From: Sulfuritalea sp.
Lineage (GTDB): Bacteria; Pseudomonadota; Gammaproteobacteria; Burkholderiales; Rhodocyclaceae
Assembly: GCA_016708585.1 (NCBI GenBank)
Contig: JADJFK010000017.1
Coordinates: 1-64,000 of the forward strand
Direction of reading: 5' to 3'
Length of the DNA: 64,000 nt
The position numbers were made by a program, and so were the translations under genes. The notes under the pieces were generated by a model, which was not told the DNA's origin, made no database searches, and saw only the letters and a list, made by a program, of their open reading frames with translations. Below are positions 8,097-16,161 of this stretch, piece by piece (the first letter of the stretch is position 1; every line of letters starts with the position of its first letter).

Positions 8097-8142
8097 CTCC
8101 GAGCCTTGCGGCCACCGGTTTTCAGGAGATCTCACCGGTTTT
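8097..8142. repeat. 46-bp direct repeat, copy 2
   Basis: Partner of 6932-6977 (37 of 46 identical). It lies about 20 bases upstream of the DUF3577 leader, where a promoter or operator is expected, and also has CCGG-16-CCGG spacing. The same spacing occurs at 5725-5748, just upstream of the DUF932 leader. Confidence 0.6.
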
Positions 8143-8269
8143 GGCGCTCTCGCGAGCGAAGGGCGATGCGTAACGTGCATCGGTCGGGCTGACGCAGCCA
8201 ACGTGGTACACCGGCAGCGTCTGCCCGACGCCCGCCATGCGGCAGGGAGTCGAGCAGCGCATATTCAAA

Positions 8270-8572
8270 TCAGATGACCATCGCCCAGGCATTTGGTTCC
8301 ATTGCTTCGGCATAGTTCGTCGTCACCCGGCAGCGCGCGACAACAGCCTGGCCAAGACTCACCGATAGGCTGACCTCGGTGAAGGCAGCGAAACCCCGTG
8401 CCGGGCCTTGCCGCTGGGCCTGAACGCGAAATCCGTGGAAGGAAGCACCCCACCTGCCGTGGCGTACCGCTTCCATGAGCGCCAGCAGCGCGATCGAGCG
8501 GACCATGCGGATCTCTTCCGTACTGGGGAAACATGCCGGCTCCGCTCCGGCGCCGACGGGGCTGTCACTCAC
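8270..8572 (-). CDS. Hypothetical element protein coupled to ssb
   Basis: A 100-residue protein that I do not recognise. The GTG start lies two bases after the ssb stop codon, so translation is probably coupled. The N-terminal part contains ALLALMEAVRHGRWGASF and the rest is of mixed character (VSLSVSLGQAVVARCRVTTN), without cysteines forming a metal site or membrane segments. Its place after ssb is where such elements often carry small accessory replication proteins. Confidence 0.55.
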   Translation of the reverse strand: MSDSPVGAGAEPACFPSTEEIRMVRSIALLALMEAVRHGRWGASFHGFRVQAQRQGPARGFAAFTEVSLSVSLGQAVVARCRVTTNYAEAMEPNAWAMVI

Positions 8573-8574
8573 GC

Positions 8575-8970
8575 TCAGACCCTGCCCTCGGACGCCTCGC
8601 GCCGCGGCTTGAATCGGACCTCGGCCAGCCGTGTGAGACTGAGGAACAGATGGTCCGCGTTCAGATGCAGCGCGCTGCGCTCCTCACCGGTCGCCGTCAC
8701 CGTCCATTGGGTTTCGGCGAGCCGGCCGATGACATGGACGCGCGCACCTTTCTTCACCAGCTGCGCGACCTCCGCAGCATGTCGATCGCCCCAGACATTG
8801 ACGTCGAGCCAGAATCCACCGGCCTGCTCCAGACCGCCCTTGCCGTCCTGGCGGTATTCGTCGAAGAACACCCGAAGCTCGGCGACCTGCCGTTCCTCGC
8901 TGCCGACCATGACCGTCTTCAAGAGCGGCAGGTCCCCCACATTTCCGGTTCCACTAAACTCGTTCGACAT
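8575..8970 (-). CDS. ssb: Single-stranded DNA-binding protein of the element
   Basis: A 131-residue OB-fold protein. Typical SSB features are visible: an early strand LLKTVMVGSEERQVAELRVF, the GGFWLDVNVWGDRHAAEVAQ segment in mid-protein and the KKGARVHVIGRLAETQW segment. It should coat single-stranded DNA during rolling-circle transfer or element replication. The acidic C-terminal tail of chromosomal SSB is missing, so it may not recruit host repair proteins in the same way. The start at 8970 has GGAGG seven bases upstream. It follows the TIGR03761 gene in the replication operon. Confidence 0.85.
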   Translation of the reverse strand: MSNEFSGTGNVGDLPLLKTVMVGSEERQVAELRVFFDEYRQDGKGGLEQAGGFWLDVNVWGDRHAAEVAQLVKKGARVHVIGRLAETQWTVTATGEERSALHLNADHLFLSLTRLAEVRFKPRREASEGRV

Positions 8971-9056
8971 TGCTACCTCCGTTGGTTGATTGACACATTG
9001 AATTCCGATGGACTGCGAGGCCTTGGCCGGCAACCCGCTGATCGCCGGTGCCGACC

Positions 9057-9914
9057 TCACAGCAGTTCCGTGTCCGCCTGCGGCGAATCCTCGGCCGCGG
9101 TGAGCGACGCCTGTTCGAGGAGGCGCAGTTCGGCCTCGCTCAACTTGACGCGCCGCCGCGTATGACGGGGCGCCTGCGCGCCGGTAAAGACCTTGCGCGG
9201 GACTTCACCGAACAGTGCGACCACGGCGCGTACACGCTGCTGCGCGAGTTCGTCCGCTGCGGGCAGGAAGTCGCTGCGGCTCAATGGCCGCAGCTCCTCG
9301 CGCAGGAGGTGGCGCTCCCAGCGGATCGGTTCCAGGAACAAGGCGCGCAACTCCCGGCCGACTTCGCGAATCGCCGCCCTGCCCTCGTCATCGCTCATGC
9401 GATCCTTGTGGATCAGGGTCTTGATCATGCGCACGTAGTAGTCGAACTCGACGATCGCCTCCGCCGTGGCGTAGCCGTAGGGACTGCGAAACCCGAGCTC
9501 GACGGTCTTGGGGCTGCGCGAGCCCATCACGGCCAGCGACAGGCCCTTGCGCTTGAGGATCTCGATGGCTTCCTCGCGCGCCGTGATCACGCGGCTCAGA
9601 TGCGCGCGAATCGCGACCAGACCCTCGTACATGCGGATCAGGATCCAGTCGGCGTAAGGGTTGTCGTTCGCCGACAGGTGCCAGATGGATTTGAGGACCG
9701 CCGCAAAGCGCCTGCCTCCCGGGATCGGCGGCAACTTGCCCGCGCCATCCGCACCACGGCCGGTAAAGATCCGATAGGCGTCCTTGGTGTGCAAGCTCAT
9801 GGTGTCGGGGGTGGCATCCGCCAGTTGCCCGAGTTGGGCGTTGGCGGCGAGCGTGGCATCGGGCGCATTGGGCTCATTGCGCTCTTGCTGCAGGATTGCG
9901 TCAGGGGGTGCCAT
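9057..9914 (-). CDS. Integrating conjugative element protein, TIGR03761/PFL_4669 type
   Basis: A 285-residue protein of a family restricted to integrating conjugative elements. The recognisable core runs from about residue 35: KDAYRIFTGRG, IPGGRRFAAVLKSIW and NDNPYADWILIRMYEGL, followed by a helical C-terminal half. Its role is unknown, but it is always in the replication block near ssb. The ATG at 9914 is chosen because the family-like sequence starts shortly after; longer starts would add a basic, low-complexity leader. It lies 122 bases after the end of the STY4528-type gene. Confidence 0.8.
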   Translation of the reverse strand: MAPPDAILQQERNEPNAPDATLAANAQLGQLADATPDTMSLHTKDAYRIFTGRGADGAGKLPPIPGGRRFAAVLKSIWHLSANDNPYADWILIRMYEGLVAIRAHLSRVITAREEAIEILKRKGLSLAVMGSRSPKTVELGFRSPYGYATAEAIVEFDYYVRMIKTLIHKDRMSDDEGRAAIREVGRELRALFLEPIRWERHLLREELRPLSRSDFLPAADELAQQRVRAVVALFGEVPRKVFTGAQAPRHTRRRVKLSEAELRLLEQASLTAAEDSPQADTELL

Positions 9915-10036
9915 TGCGGACTCCGTTTCGATTGAGGTGGTTGTGGCTGCCGCGAACGGCCTAGGGTCGCTGTGCCGAGTTGGCAGCGCTGGCGACCAGG
10001 ATTTGTCGCTGCCGGGAATTCGGACTGGCAGGTGGC

Positions 10037-11489
10037 TCACGAGCGCTTCTCCGGCGGGCGCCCGGCCTGCATCGCGTCCGCGATCTGTCGCATCTCGGCG
10101 CGGCGGGATGCGAGCTTGGCCTGGCGTTCCGGGGTCGCGCACTCGGCGGCAAGACGCTGTTGCTCGGCCTCGCGCTGCTGGCGCAGGATCAGTTCCTCCT
10201 CATGCCTGCGCCTGGCAGCCGCCACGCGCTGTCCCAGTTCCGGCACGAACTCGCCGGCCAGGGCTCGCCTGACCAGGCCACGCAGGTAGGCGAGCGGGCT
10301 GGTATGCACTGCTTTAGCCTGCATCCGGGCGCTCAGCTCATCGAGCAAGGCCTGGGCTTGCTGCGCGCAGGGCTTAAGCAGGAGGAGCGCCGCCGCACGT
10401 TCTTCAGGGAGCAGGCTTTCAGGCAGGATCAGATCACCACCACGACGTTGCGACCGACCCTCATCAGCGATGGTTTCCCTTGTGGGTGGTTGTTGTACTA
10501 AACCACGTGTACTTCCTTGTATATGTAGATTGGCGCTTTCGTCGAAACAGTGATGGCGATATTGTCGAAATCAATTTTGGCGCTTTTGGCAAAACATGAA
10601 TGTGGGAATCCCGCATACTTGTTTCGCCTTTTTGTCGCATATTGATTGTGGCAACACCACACTCTGGCGAATACGGCGAAACGATGCGATTGGCATCGCC
10701 GGATTCATCCCCCGCCAGCCGCGCGAGCAGGCAATCCAGCCGGATTCGGGCGAGTCGTCGCGGAGGAATGCCGACCAAAGTCTCTTCCCAGACTCCGACG
10801 CCCACCAACTCCCGACGCGCAATCTCCTGTTCGCGGCGCGTGAGGCCGATCTGCTCGGTCCATACGTCGGTCGAACTGCCGATCCACTCCTGCAACTGCC
10901 GGCGCATCTGCAGCCGCGTCAGGTGCAGCGCGCGTGAAAGCAGCAGGCCGGCATGGACGCCGCCGCCGATGCCGGCCAGCGTGCGGTGATAGGCGAGCGA
11001 CGGGCCCAGCAGTTCCGCGACCGCGGCGCCATCGGCCCAGTCCAGCGGACCCGATGCCCTGCCGATGCGATCGCTGAGCAAGGCGCCGAGCTGATCGACG
11101 CACAGCCGGAAATGCAGCCTGGCCGGGATGCCGACGCGCTGCTCATTGAGGATCGCCAGCTCGCGTAGCACCTCGCGTGCGGCGGATTGTTCCCTCGCAG
11201 AAAGTCCGGTTTCCATCTGCCACTGCTCAGTGGTCTTGAGGAACCAGCCGCCGGTCTGGGCGATGTCCCGCCCGTGGCGCGTCCAGTAGATCGATTGGGA
11301 GAGCAACAGCGCCGCCTTCACGTTCGCCGTCAGGTCCACGAGGCGGCGATGAAACGCGATATGCCGCCCCAGCAGCGGCCAGAGGGTCGCCAGCGCTCGC
11401 TCCTGTTGGGCGGATTGCCACGGATCGTCATCGGAACTGGTTACGATTCTCGGTTCTCGGTCTCTCATGCTGGGCCTGTGCACCGTCAT
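10037..11489 (-). pseudogene. STY4528-type element replication protein, single frameshift
   Basis: The N-terminal part (11489 to 10464) holds two copies of a winged-helix-like module: LLLSQSIYW with GGWFLKTTEQWQMETGLSAR, and LLLSRALHL with SSTDVWTEQIGLTRREQE. It then reads into a stop at 10464-10466, just after a TTTT motif. The C-terminal part (DLILPESLLPEERAAALLL through RRAEMRQIADAM) continues in another frame down to 10037. Removing one G from the GGG at 10477-10479 joins both parts into one protein of about 480 residues, as expected for the family. The start overlaps the upstream stop by four bases. A misread base is a real alternative to true decay. Confidence 0.7.
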
Positions 11490-11863
11490 CGGCGAACCGG
11501 GTTGGCGTGCGCCTGCAATGCGCGCCCTACGGCTTCGGGTCGTACCCGAAACCAGAGCTTCGCCGGCATGCCGGCGCGCCGCTCTTCGAGAAAGCCGCCG
11601 GTGCGCAAAGCTCGCCGTGCCGTTTCCTGCTCCCACCGCGAAAGCCCGGTCTCTTCGGTCCACTCCTCCTGGGACCTGCAGAACCAGCCGCCGACCTCGG
11701 GGTCGAGCGCCTCGCTGGTCCAGATGGCCTGCGAGAGCATCAGCGCCGCCGTCACGCCACCCGTGATCGGGACCAGGCAACGGTGGAAGCTGATCGGCAA
11801 GTCGAAGACGTCGAGCAGCAGTTCGGCGGTGATGCCCGGCGGAATCGAGCGGCGGCCGTTCAT
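11486..11863 (-). CDS. Small winged-helix-like element protein, single-module relative of the STY4528 protein
   Basis: A 125-residue protein containing one copy of the module found twice in its downstream neighbour: AALMLSQAIW, EVGGWFCRSQEEWTEETGLS, WEQETARRALR and a GMPAKLWFRV end. The first third (FDLPISFHRCLVPITGG) also matches the FHR/YHR segments preceding each module there. It probably binds element DNA or a replication partner, by analogy with replication initiators. The start at 11863 overlaps the DUF2857 stop and its stop overlaps the next start, both by four bases. Confidence 0.7.
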   Translation of the reverse strand: MNGRRSIPPGITAELLLDVFDLPISFHRCLVPITGGVTAALMLSQAIWTSEALDPEVGGWFCRSQEEWTEETGLSRWEQETARRALRTGGFLEERRAGMPAKLWFRVRPEAVGRALQAHANPVRR

Positions 11864-12402
11864 GGCTCGTCCTCGAATTCGCGCGCCACTGCCTCCAGAA
11901 CGGCGAGGGAGAGCTTTGGGAATGCCTGATGCAGGCGGTAGTAGCGCACCCGCGGCTCCGGGTCCTCGATCGCCATCCATGCCCGGTAAATGCGCTCGCG
12001 CAGGGCGGTATCGGGAAGCGGGAAGCGGCCTGACGGTCTCCAGGCACCGCAGTCGCGGCGGCGCCTGAGCGTCACCTTGCGGCGGATCTTGAAGAGCGCG
12101 CTCATCATCTGCCAGGACGCACCATGGCGAATGAAATACGCCTCCAGCGCCTTGGCCTCATTCACCAGCGAGACCGTGCGCAGCCCCGCAGTGAGTTCGG
12201 CGGCATCAAAGGTCACGCCGATGGTCAGATCGCGCATCGTGGCCAGGCGGTTCAGATCGAGGGCCGACAGTTGCCGCAGGCGCGCGAGTTGCTCGTTCTC
12301 GATGCCGGCGGCGTGGAGTTCATCCGGCTTCGCCTCGGCCAGCCGCACGGCGACGTGATTGAGCAGTACCAGGCGCACCTGCGTATCGAGCAGCGGCAGC
12401 AT
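11860..12402 (-). CDS. DUF2857 element protein
   Basis: A 180-residue, mostly helical protein of the DUF2857 family that regularly follows parB in integrating conjugative elements. It shows a helical N-terminus (LNRLATMRDLTIGVTF near residue 50) and a basic segment (KIRRKVTLRRRRDCG near 105). Regulatory or DNA-binding roles have been suspected for the family, without proof known to me. The start codon overlaps the parB stop (TGATG), which indicates translational coupling. Confidence 0.75.
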   Translation of the reverse strand: MLPLLDTQVRLVLLNHVAVRLAEAKPDELHAAGIENEQLARLRQLSALDLNRLATMRDLTIGVTFDAAELTAGLRTVSLVNEAKALEAYFIRHGASWQMMSALFKIRRKVTLRRRRDCGAWRPSGRFPLPDTALRERIYRAWMAIEDPEPRVRYYRLHQAFPKLSLAVLEAVAREFEDEP

Positions 12403-13910
12403 CAGGCATCCTCCGCAGCAATTTCACTGCCCGGCAGGCCGGGCGTGGAAGCGGATGAGCGAAATTCCCTGACCAGACCGAGGAGATCCCAGCATGCGCT
12501 GGCCGTCTGGTCATTGGCATCGACCAGCCAACCGAAGAACGCGGCATCGAACTGGAAGGCATCAACCAGTAGATCGGGCACCTGGGACGCGCTATCAGCC
12601 GCGCATGGATCGCCGGCCGCAAAACTTTCCGGCAGGGCCGCCGTTGCGGACACCAGCGTCAAGAGTTGCCAGGCCCATTGCCGGCTTGGATGCAGCGAAT
12701 CGCCATGAAGCGGAATCGGCAACGCGTCCATGCAGTACCCAAGGGGCGCCGCTTCGTCGCTGCGCAGACAATCGCTGATTCCGACAAAGCCAGCGCACAA
12801 GCGCACCTGCTCGATAACCCGAGAATGAACGGCAGCGCCTTCGGTCTTGGCCGGAATCGCACCTTCTGCCTGCGTATGGCGCCTGGGAGCGGCCGTTCCG
12901 GTGTTAGCCGTGCTAACAGTCGGCTCCGTTGGCGAGCCCCCCACTGAGACTTGTGGCGACCGTGCCGCCGGTTCGAGCGCCATGCGCAGTTCGGCAACAG
13001 GCTCGCCAAGTACATCAGCCAGCTCCTCCTCGCATGCACGGCATACCGCCGCAATGCTGAAGCTAGACGTGCGCCGATACTCGTCGGCAGTATGGCGAAA
13101 GACCGGTTCGAAGACCATCGCGTAGAGTTCGTCCTCGGCCAGCGATGTGCGCGTCTGCGCATAGCGCTTCATGGCATTGAGCCGCGGCTGGAGGGTCTTG
13201 ACGTCCAGGCCCGAGAGATCGATAACGGCTTCGCCCAGGATGCCCAGCCGCTCGGTGGCGAACAGGTAGTGGGCCAGCGTCGCGGTATTGATGGACAAAC
13301 CCAGCGCCTTCATCTCTTCTTCGAGTTGTCGCAGGGAGAGCGTGGTTCCCTTCTCCGTTTCGATTCGGGCCTTGAGATCAACGACACCGCTGGCCTTGTC
13401 CCAGAAATTCATGTCGCCGCGCTGCTCGTTCTCGATGAGGTGGGCGGTGAGCACGTGACTTTCCGAGCGCCACGGCCGAAACAGGACACCGAGCTTGTGG
13501 AAACGCGGCTCCCGCGTCTCTGCCCAAAGTTGCCGGATGGCCAGCAGGCGCGTGTTGCCGCCGGCCTCGACGACAAAGTGCGACTCACCCGGCCGGCGGG
13601 TTACGGTGAAGGGATTGCGCAGGCCGCTGGCGCGGATCGAGGCCTTGATCTCGTTGAACTTGGTGTTGTTGGCCCGCCGCGGGTTGTGCTCATAGGGATG
13701 GATATCCTCTACCGAGAGCTCGATCTGGCAGTCATGGGTCGGATCGGCCTGGACCGGCAGGTCACGGGCGTTGTTGCCCAGATTGCCGACCTGCAAGGAC
13801 TCGGCGACCAGCCGTCGTCTCTGTTCGATCGACGTGGGACGCACCGAGCGCCTTTGCGGCGGCGGCGTGATCACCCTCTGTCGCAGCGCCAGGCAGCTGC
13901 GCTTCGTCAC
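12402..13910 (-). CDS. parB: ParB-family partition protein of the element
   Basis: A 502-residue protein of the long element-type ParB class. The ParB/sulfiredoxin-like nucleotide domain is at about residues 60-130 (VEDIHPYEHNPRRAN, GLRNPFTVTRRPGE, VVEAGGNTRLLAIRQLW), followed by a helical DNA-binding region (LRQLEEEMKALGLSINTATL) and a long variable C-terminus. With ParA it should segregate or stabilise the excised element. The GTG start overlaps the parA stop. In related elements a dnaB gene sits between parA and parB; here it is absent. Confidence 0.85.
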   Translation of the reverse strand: MTKRSCLALRQRVITPPPQRRSVRPTSIEQRRRLVAESLQVGNLGNNARDLPVQADPTHDCQIELSVEDIHPYEHNPRRANNTKFNEIKASIRASGLRNPFTVTRRPGESHFVVEAGGNTRLLAIRQLWAETREPRFHKLGVLFRPWRSESHVLTAHLIENEQRGDMNFWDKASGVVDLKARIETEKGTTLSLRQLEEEMKALGLSINTATLAHYLFATERLGILGEAVIDLSGLDVKTLQPRLNAMKRYAQTRTSLAEDELYAMVFEPVFRHTADEYRRTSSFSIAAVCRACEEELADVLGEPVAELRMALEPAARSPQVSVGGSPTEPTVSTANTGTAAPRRHTQAEGAIPAKTEGAAVHSRVIEQVRLCAGFVGISDCLRSDEAAPLGYCMDALPIPLHGDSLHPSRQWAWQLLTLVSATAALPESFAAGDPCAADSASQVPDLLVDAFQFDAAFFGWLVDANDQTASACWDLLGLVREFRSSASTPGLPGSEIAAEDA

Positions 13911-14755
13911 TCACCCTGAGCCTCCCGTCTGGGCAGCAGATCGGCGAACACGCCTTCGAGGCTGGGGATCAACTCCCAGGCCAACTGGTGCATGACGGTG
14001 TAGGCGCTCGGCGTCGGGCCGTCGCGCTTGCGTTCGTGGCGATGCACCGGGACGCGCAGCGTCGCCGCTTCCTTGTAGGCCTTGGCATGCGGCACCACGG
14101 TTTCCAGAACGGCTACCCGGCCCTTGAGCTTGATGAAGTCCTCGCGGATGCCGCTGGCGATGATCCGGGCATCCGCACTGCGATCCTGCCGGTAGATCAC
14201 CGCCTTCATCGGCCCCAGGCTGGCGCCCAGTGCGCCGCCCGGCTCCAGGCGATCGAGCAGCTCCATGGTGCCGTCGCGGAATTCGCGGGCGGAGAGGATC
14301 TCCGGGGTGATCGGCGATACCAGGATGTCGGCGGCGAGAACCGCCGCATCCTGCAAGGGTCCGATGGCGCCCTGGGTATCGATCAGTACGCAGTCATAGG
14401 CCTCGACCACCGCCGGCGACTGCAGCGCGAAACGCAGCCGAAAGCCGCGGTCGATGCGATTCAGCAGCCAGTGCGGAAGATTGCCCTCGGGGTCGTCGGA
14501 GATCACGATGTCGAGGTTCTGATACAGAGTCGCCGTGATGCACGACTTCGTGACCGTGCCGCGCACGATCACCTCGGTCAGGCCGGCAGCCGGTTTCGCC
14601 ACCGCCAGCGGAAAATATTTCGACAGCGAGGGTTGCACGTCGGCGTCGATCAGGAGGACGCGCAGTCCCATGTCGGCAAGGAGCGCCCCCAGATTGGCGG
14701 TGAGCGTGGTCTTGCCGACACCCCCCTTGGTGCTGGTCACAGTGAATTTGATCAT
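13907..14755 (-). CDS. parA: ParA-family ATPase of the element
   Basis: A 282-residue ATPase. The deviant Walker A motif KGGVGKTT is at residues 10-17 and the Walker B-like region is DCVLIDTQGAIGP. It should form dynamic ATP-bound filaments or gradients on the nucleoid that move or stabilise the element with ParB. No convincing ribosome binding site is seen ahead of the ATG at 14755. It is the first gene of the overlapping replication block, about 60 bases after the sigma-factor gene. Confidence 0.88.
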   Translation of the reverse strand: MIKFTVTSTKGGVGKTTLTANLGALLADMGLRVLLIDADVQPSLSKYFPLAVAKPAAGLTEVIVRGTVTKSCITATLYQNLDIVISDDPEGNLPHWLLNRIDRGFRLRFALQSPAVVEAYDCVLIDTQGAIGPLQDAAVLAADILVSPITPEILSAREFRDGTMELLDRLEPGGALGASLGPMKAVIYRQDRSADARIIASGIREDFIKLKGRVAVLETVVPHAKAYKEAATLRVPVHRHERKRDGPTPSAYTVMHQLAWELIPSLEGVFADLLPRREAQGE

Positions 14756-14816
14756 CGAATCGGCGCGGTTTCAGGTCATGGTTCAGTCATACGAAATTCC
14801 TCGGCAAAGTGTCGGA

Positions 14817-15407
14817 TCAGGGCTGCAGATAGTCATCCAGGCCATGCAGGGCGAAGATCTTGCGGATACGTTTGATTTCCTCGTAGAGCGTTGCGCGCGG
14901 GATTCGGAGCTTCTCTGAGGCCTCTTTGATGGACAGGCCCTGTGCACCGAGCAGATCGCACAGGCGCCGCTGCTCGGGCGTAAGCCGCCTCATGACCTCC
15001 GTAACGTCGATACGAATGTCGGCCGGATCGAACGACTCTTGCCCACCCAGATCCCGACCCTGTTCGGCATCGACCAGATCGGCATAGGTGGGTGCATCCT
15101 CGGAGTCACCCACCGTATCGTCCAGGGAAACGGTTTCCTGGTCGCCCCGTCGCTTGTCGGTCTCCCGCTCGCGCGCCAGATCGATCAGCTTGTTGCGCAC
15201 GACCCGCGCCATGTAGGCGATGGGCGGACCGCCCGGGTCGGGGACTAGCTGCTGACGCACTTCAAGCCAGTGCATCAGGCATTCCTGCAGGAGGTCGTCG
15301 AATTCCTCCCGATACAGACTTCGTGACCGCCGGCGGAATTCTCCGATGAGTTTCTTGGTGACCGCTATTTCCCAGCCCCTGAGACCATTGCCCTGTTTGA
15401 GCGCCAT
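14817..15407 (-). CDS. ECF-like sigma-70 factor of the element
   Basis: A 196-residue protein with sigma region 2 (FDDLLQECLMHWLEVRQQL, then AYMARVVRNKLIDLARER near residues 64-81) and a C-terminal region 4 helix-turn-helix (LTPEQRRLCDLL, SIKEASEKLRIPRATLYEEI). Region 3 is missing, as in ECF-type factors. It should direct RNA polymerase to a specific promoter set, probably on the element. A G-rich ribosome site precedes the ATG at 15407. The gene is first in the leftward block, so it may control the parA-to-DUF932 genes. No anti-sigma factor is seen next to it. Confidence 0.8.
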   Translation of the reverse strand: MALKQGNGLRGWEIAVTKKLIGEFRRRSRSLYREEFDDLLQECLMHWLEVRQQLVPDPGGPPIAYMARVVRNKLIDLARERETDKRRGDQETVSLDDTVGDSEDAPTYADLVDAEQGRDLGGQESFDPADIRIDVTEVMRRLTPEQRRLCDLLGAQGLSIKEASEKLRIPRATLYEEIKRIRKIFALHGLDDYLQP

Positions 15408-15849
15408 GGCGCCCCCCTTTCGTCAGATGAAAGGGCGGCAATGTGACCAATGACGTTGCTATTTAGCTAAATGGCATCGAAATAAATATATCTATATGAC
15501 TCAAGGCATAGTCGCCGACAGTTTTGAAGGCAATTCCGTATTGGTAAGTCAGCCTGCCAAGGTCACCCTCTTATAGACACCCGCTGGGTGTCTATAAGAG
15601 GGCTATGGCAGATCTACTGCGGCAGCCCGATGGGCCGCGAACGTGCTGCCAGTACCGGGGTGGGCCTGGGGAGCACAGGAATGAACTAACGCGGGTACAA
15701 GAGTGGGAGCGGCGAGCTATGCGCAATACATCAATCGGACGATCACCCACATACGACGTATGGCCAGGTCCCAATGTGATGCTCTGCAAAGATCCGCTGA
15801 AGCGGAACGGCCAGACCAAGGGAAGACACGTTCTTTCGAGGGGTTCGGT
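15408..15849. other. Divergent control region between the leftward and rightward element genes
   Basis: About 440 bases between the start of the sigma-factor gene and the start of the HTH gene. The left 130 bases are AT-richer than the surroundings (for example 15461-15500) and are where leftward promoters are expected. A perfect 17-pair hairpin is at 15566-15602. An open frame at 15605-15853 on the plus strand has no ribosome site or recognisable features and is not called. Confidence 0.6.
15566..15602. repeat. Perfect 17-bp inverted repeat with a 3-base loop
   Basis: The arms 15566-15582 and 15586-15602 are exact complements around GCT. No T-run follows on either side, so a classical terminator is unlikely. 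Its location between divergent genes suggests an operator, a bidirectional hairpin or a replication/transfer signal. Confidence 0.8.
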
Positions 15850-16161
15850 ATGAGTCCCGTAATGACCGTGGCCGAAGCCGCCGCATTCCTAAAAGTAAGT
15901 GATGACGTTCTCTATCCGATGCTGGCTCGCGGAGAAATACCGGCCGGAAAGGTCAAGGGACAATGGAGATTGATCGAGGATGACTTACTGAACTGGCTCA
16001 GATCGCAGTATTCTGTGAGGGCGAGAGCGCCTTCTGATGTGGAGGTTTTATGCCATACCGAAGGGAAGGAACCCGTAACTGGTGGATCATTATCAAAGGA
16101 GTACGCCAGTCTTCTGGGACTGCCGACTTCGAGGACGCAAAAGCACTCGAAGGGAAGCTGA
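15850..16161 (+). CDS. Excisionase-type helix-turn-helix protein
   Basis: A 103-residue protein whose first 55 residues are a MerR/excisionase-type DNA-binding domain (MTVAEAAAFLKVSDDVLYPM, EIPAGKVKGQWRLIEDDL). Such proteins bend att DNA to favour excision or regulate the integrase. GAGGGG lies about seven bases before the ATG at 15850. The last 112 bases overlap the integrase gene in another frame, so the C-terminal 35 residues are constrained by the integrase or the reverse. It lies at the expected place for an excision control gene. Confidence 0.7.
   Translation: MSPVMTVAEAAAFLKVSDDVLYPMLARGEIPAGKVKGQWRLIEDDLLNWLRSQYSVRARAPSDVEVLCHTEGKEPVTGGSLSKEYASLLGLPTSRTQKHSKGS

Noticed and set aside
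8122..8313. 63-codon minus-strand frame overlapping the 46-bp repeat
   Set aside because: It overlaps the preceding gene and the repeat and has no good ribosome site.
9048..9935. Long plus-strand open frame opposite the TIGR03761 gene
   Set aside because: It is the mirror of a recognised gene, has no domain and no ribosome site.
15605..15853. 82-codon plus-strand frame in the divergent control region
   Set aside because: No ribosome site and no recognisable feature; it covers where promoters are expected.
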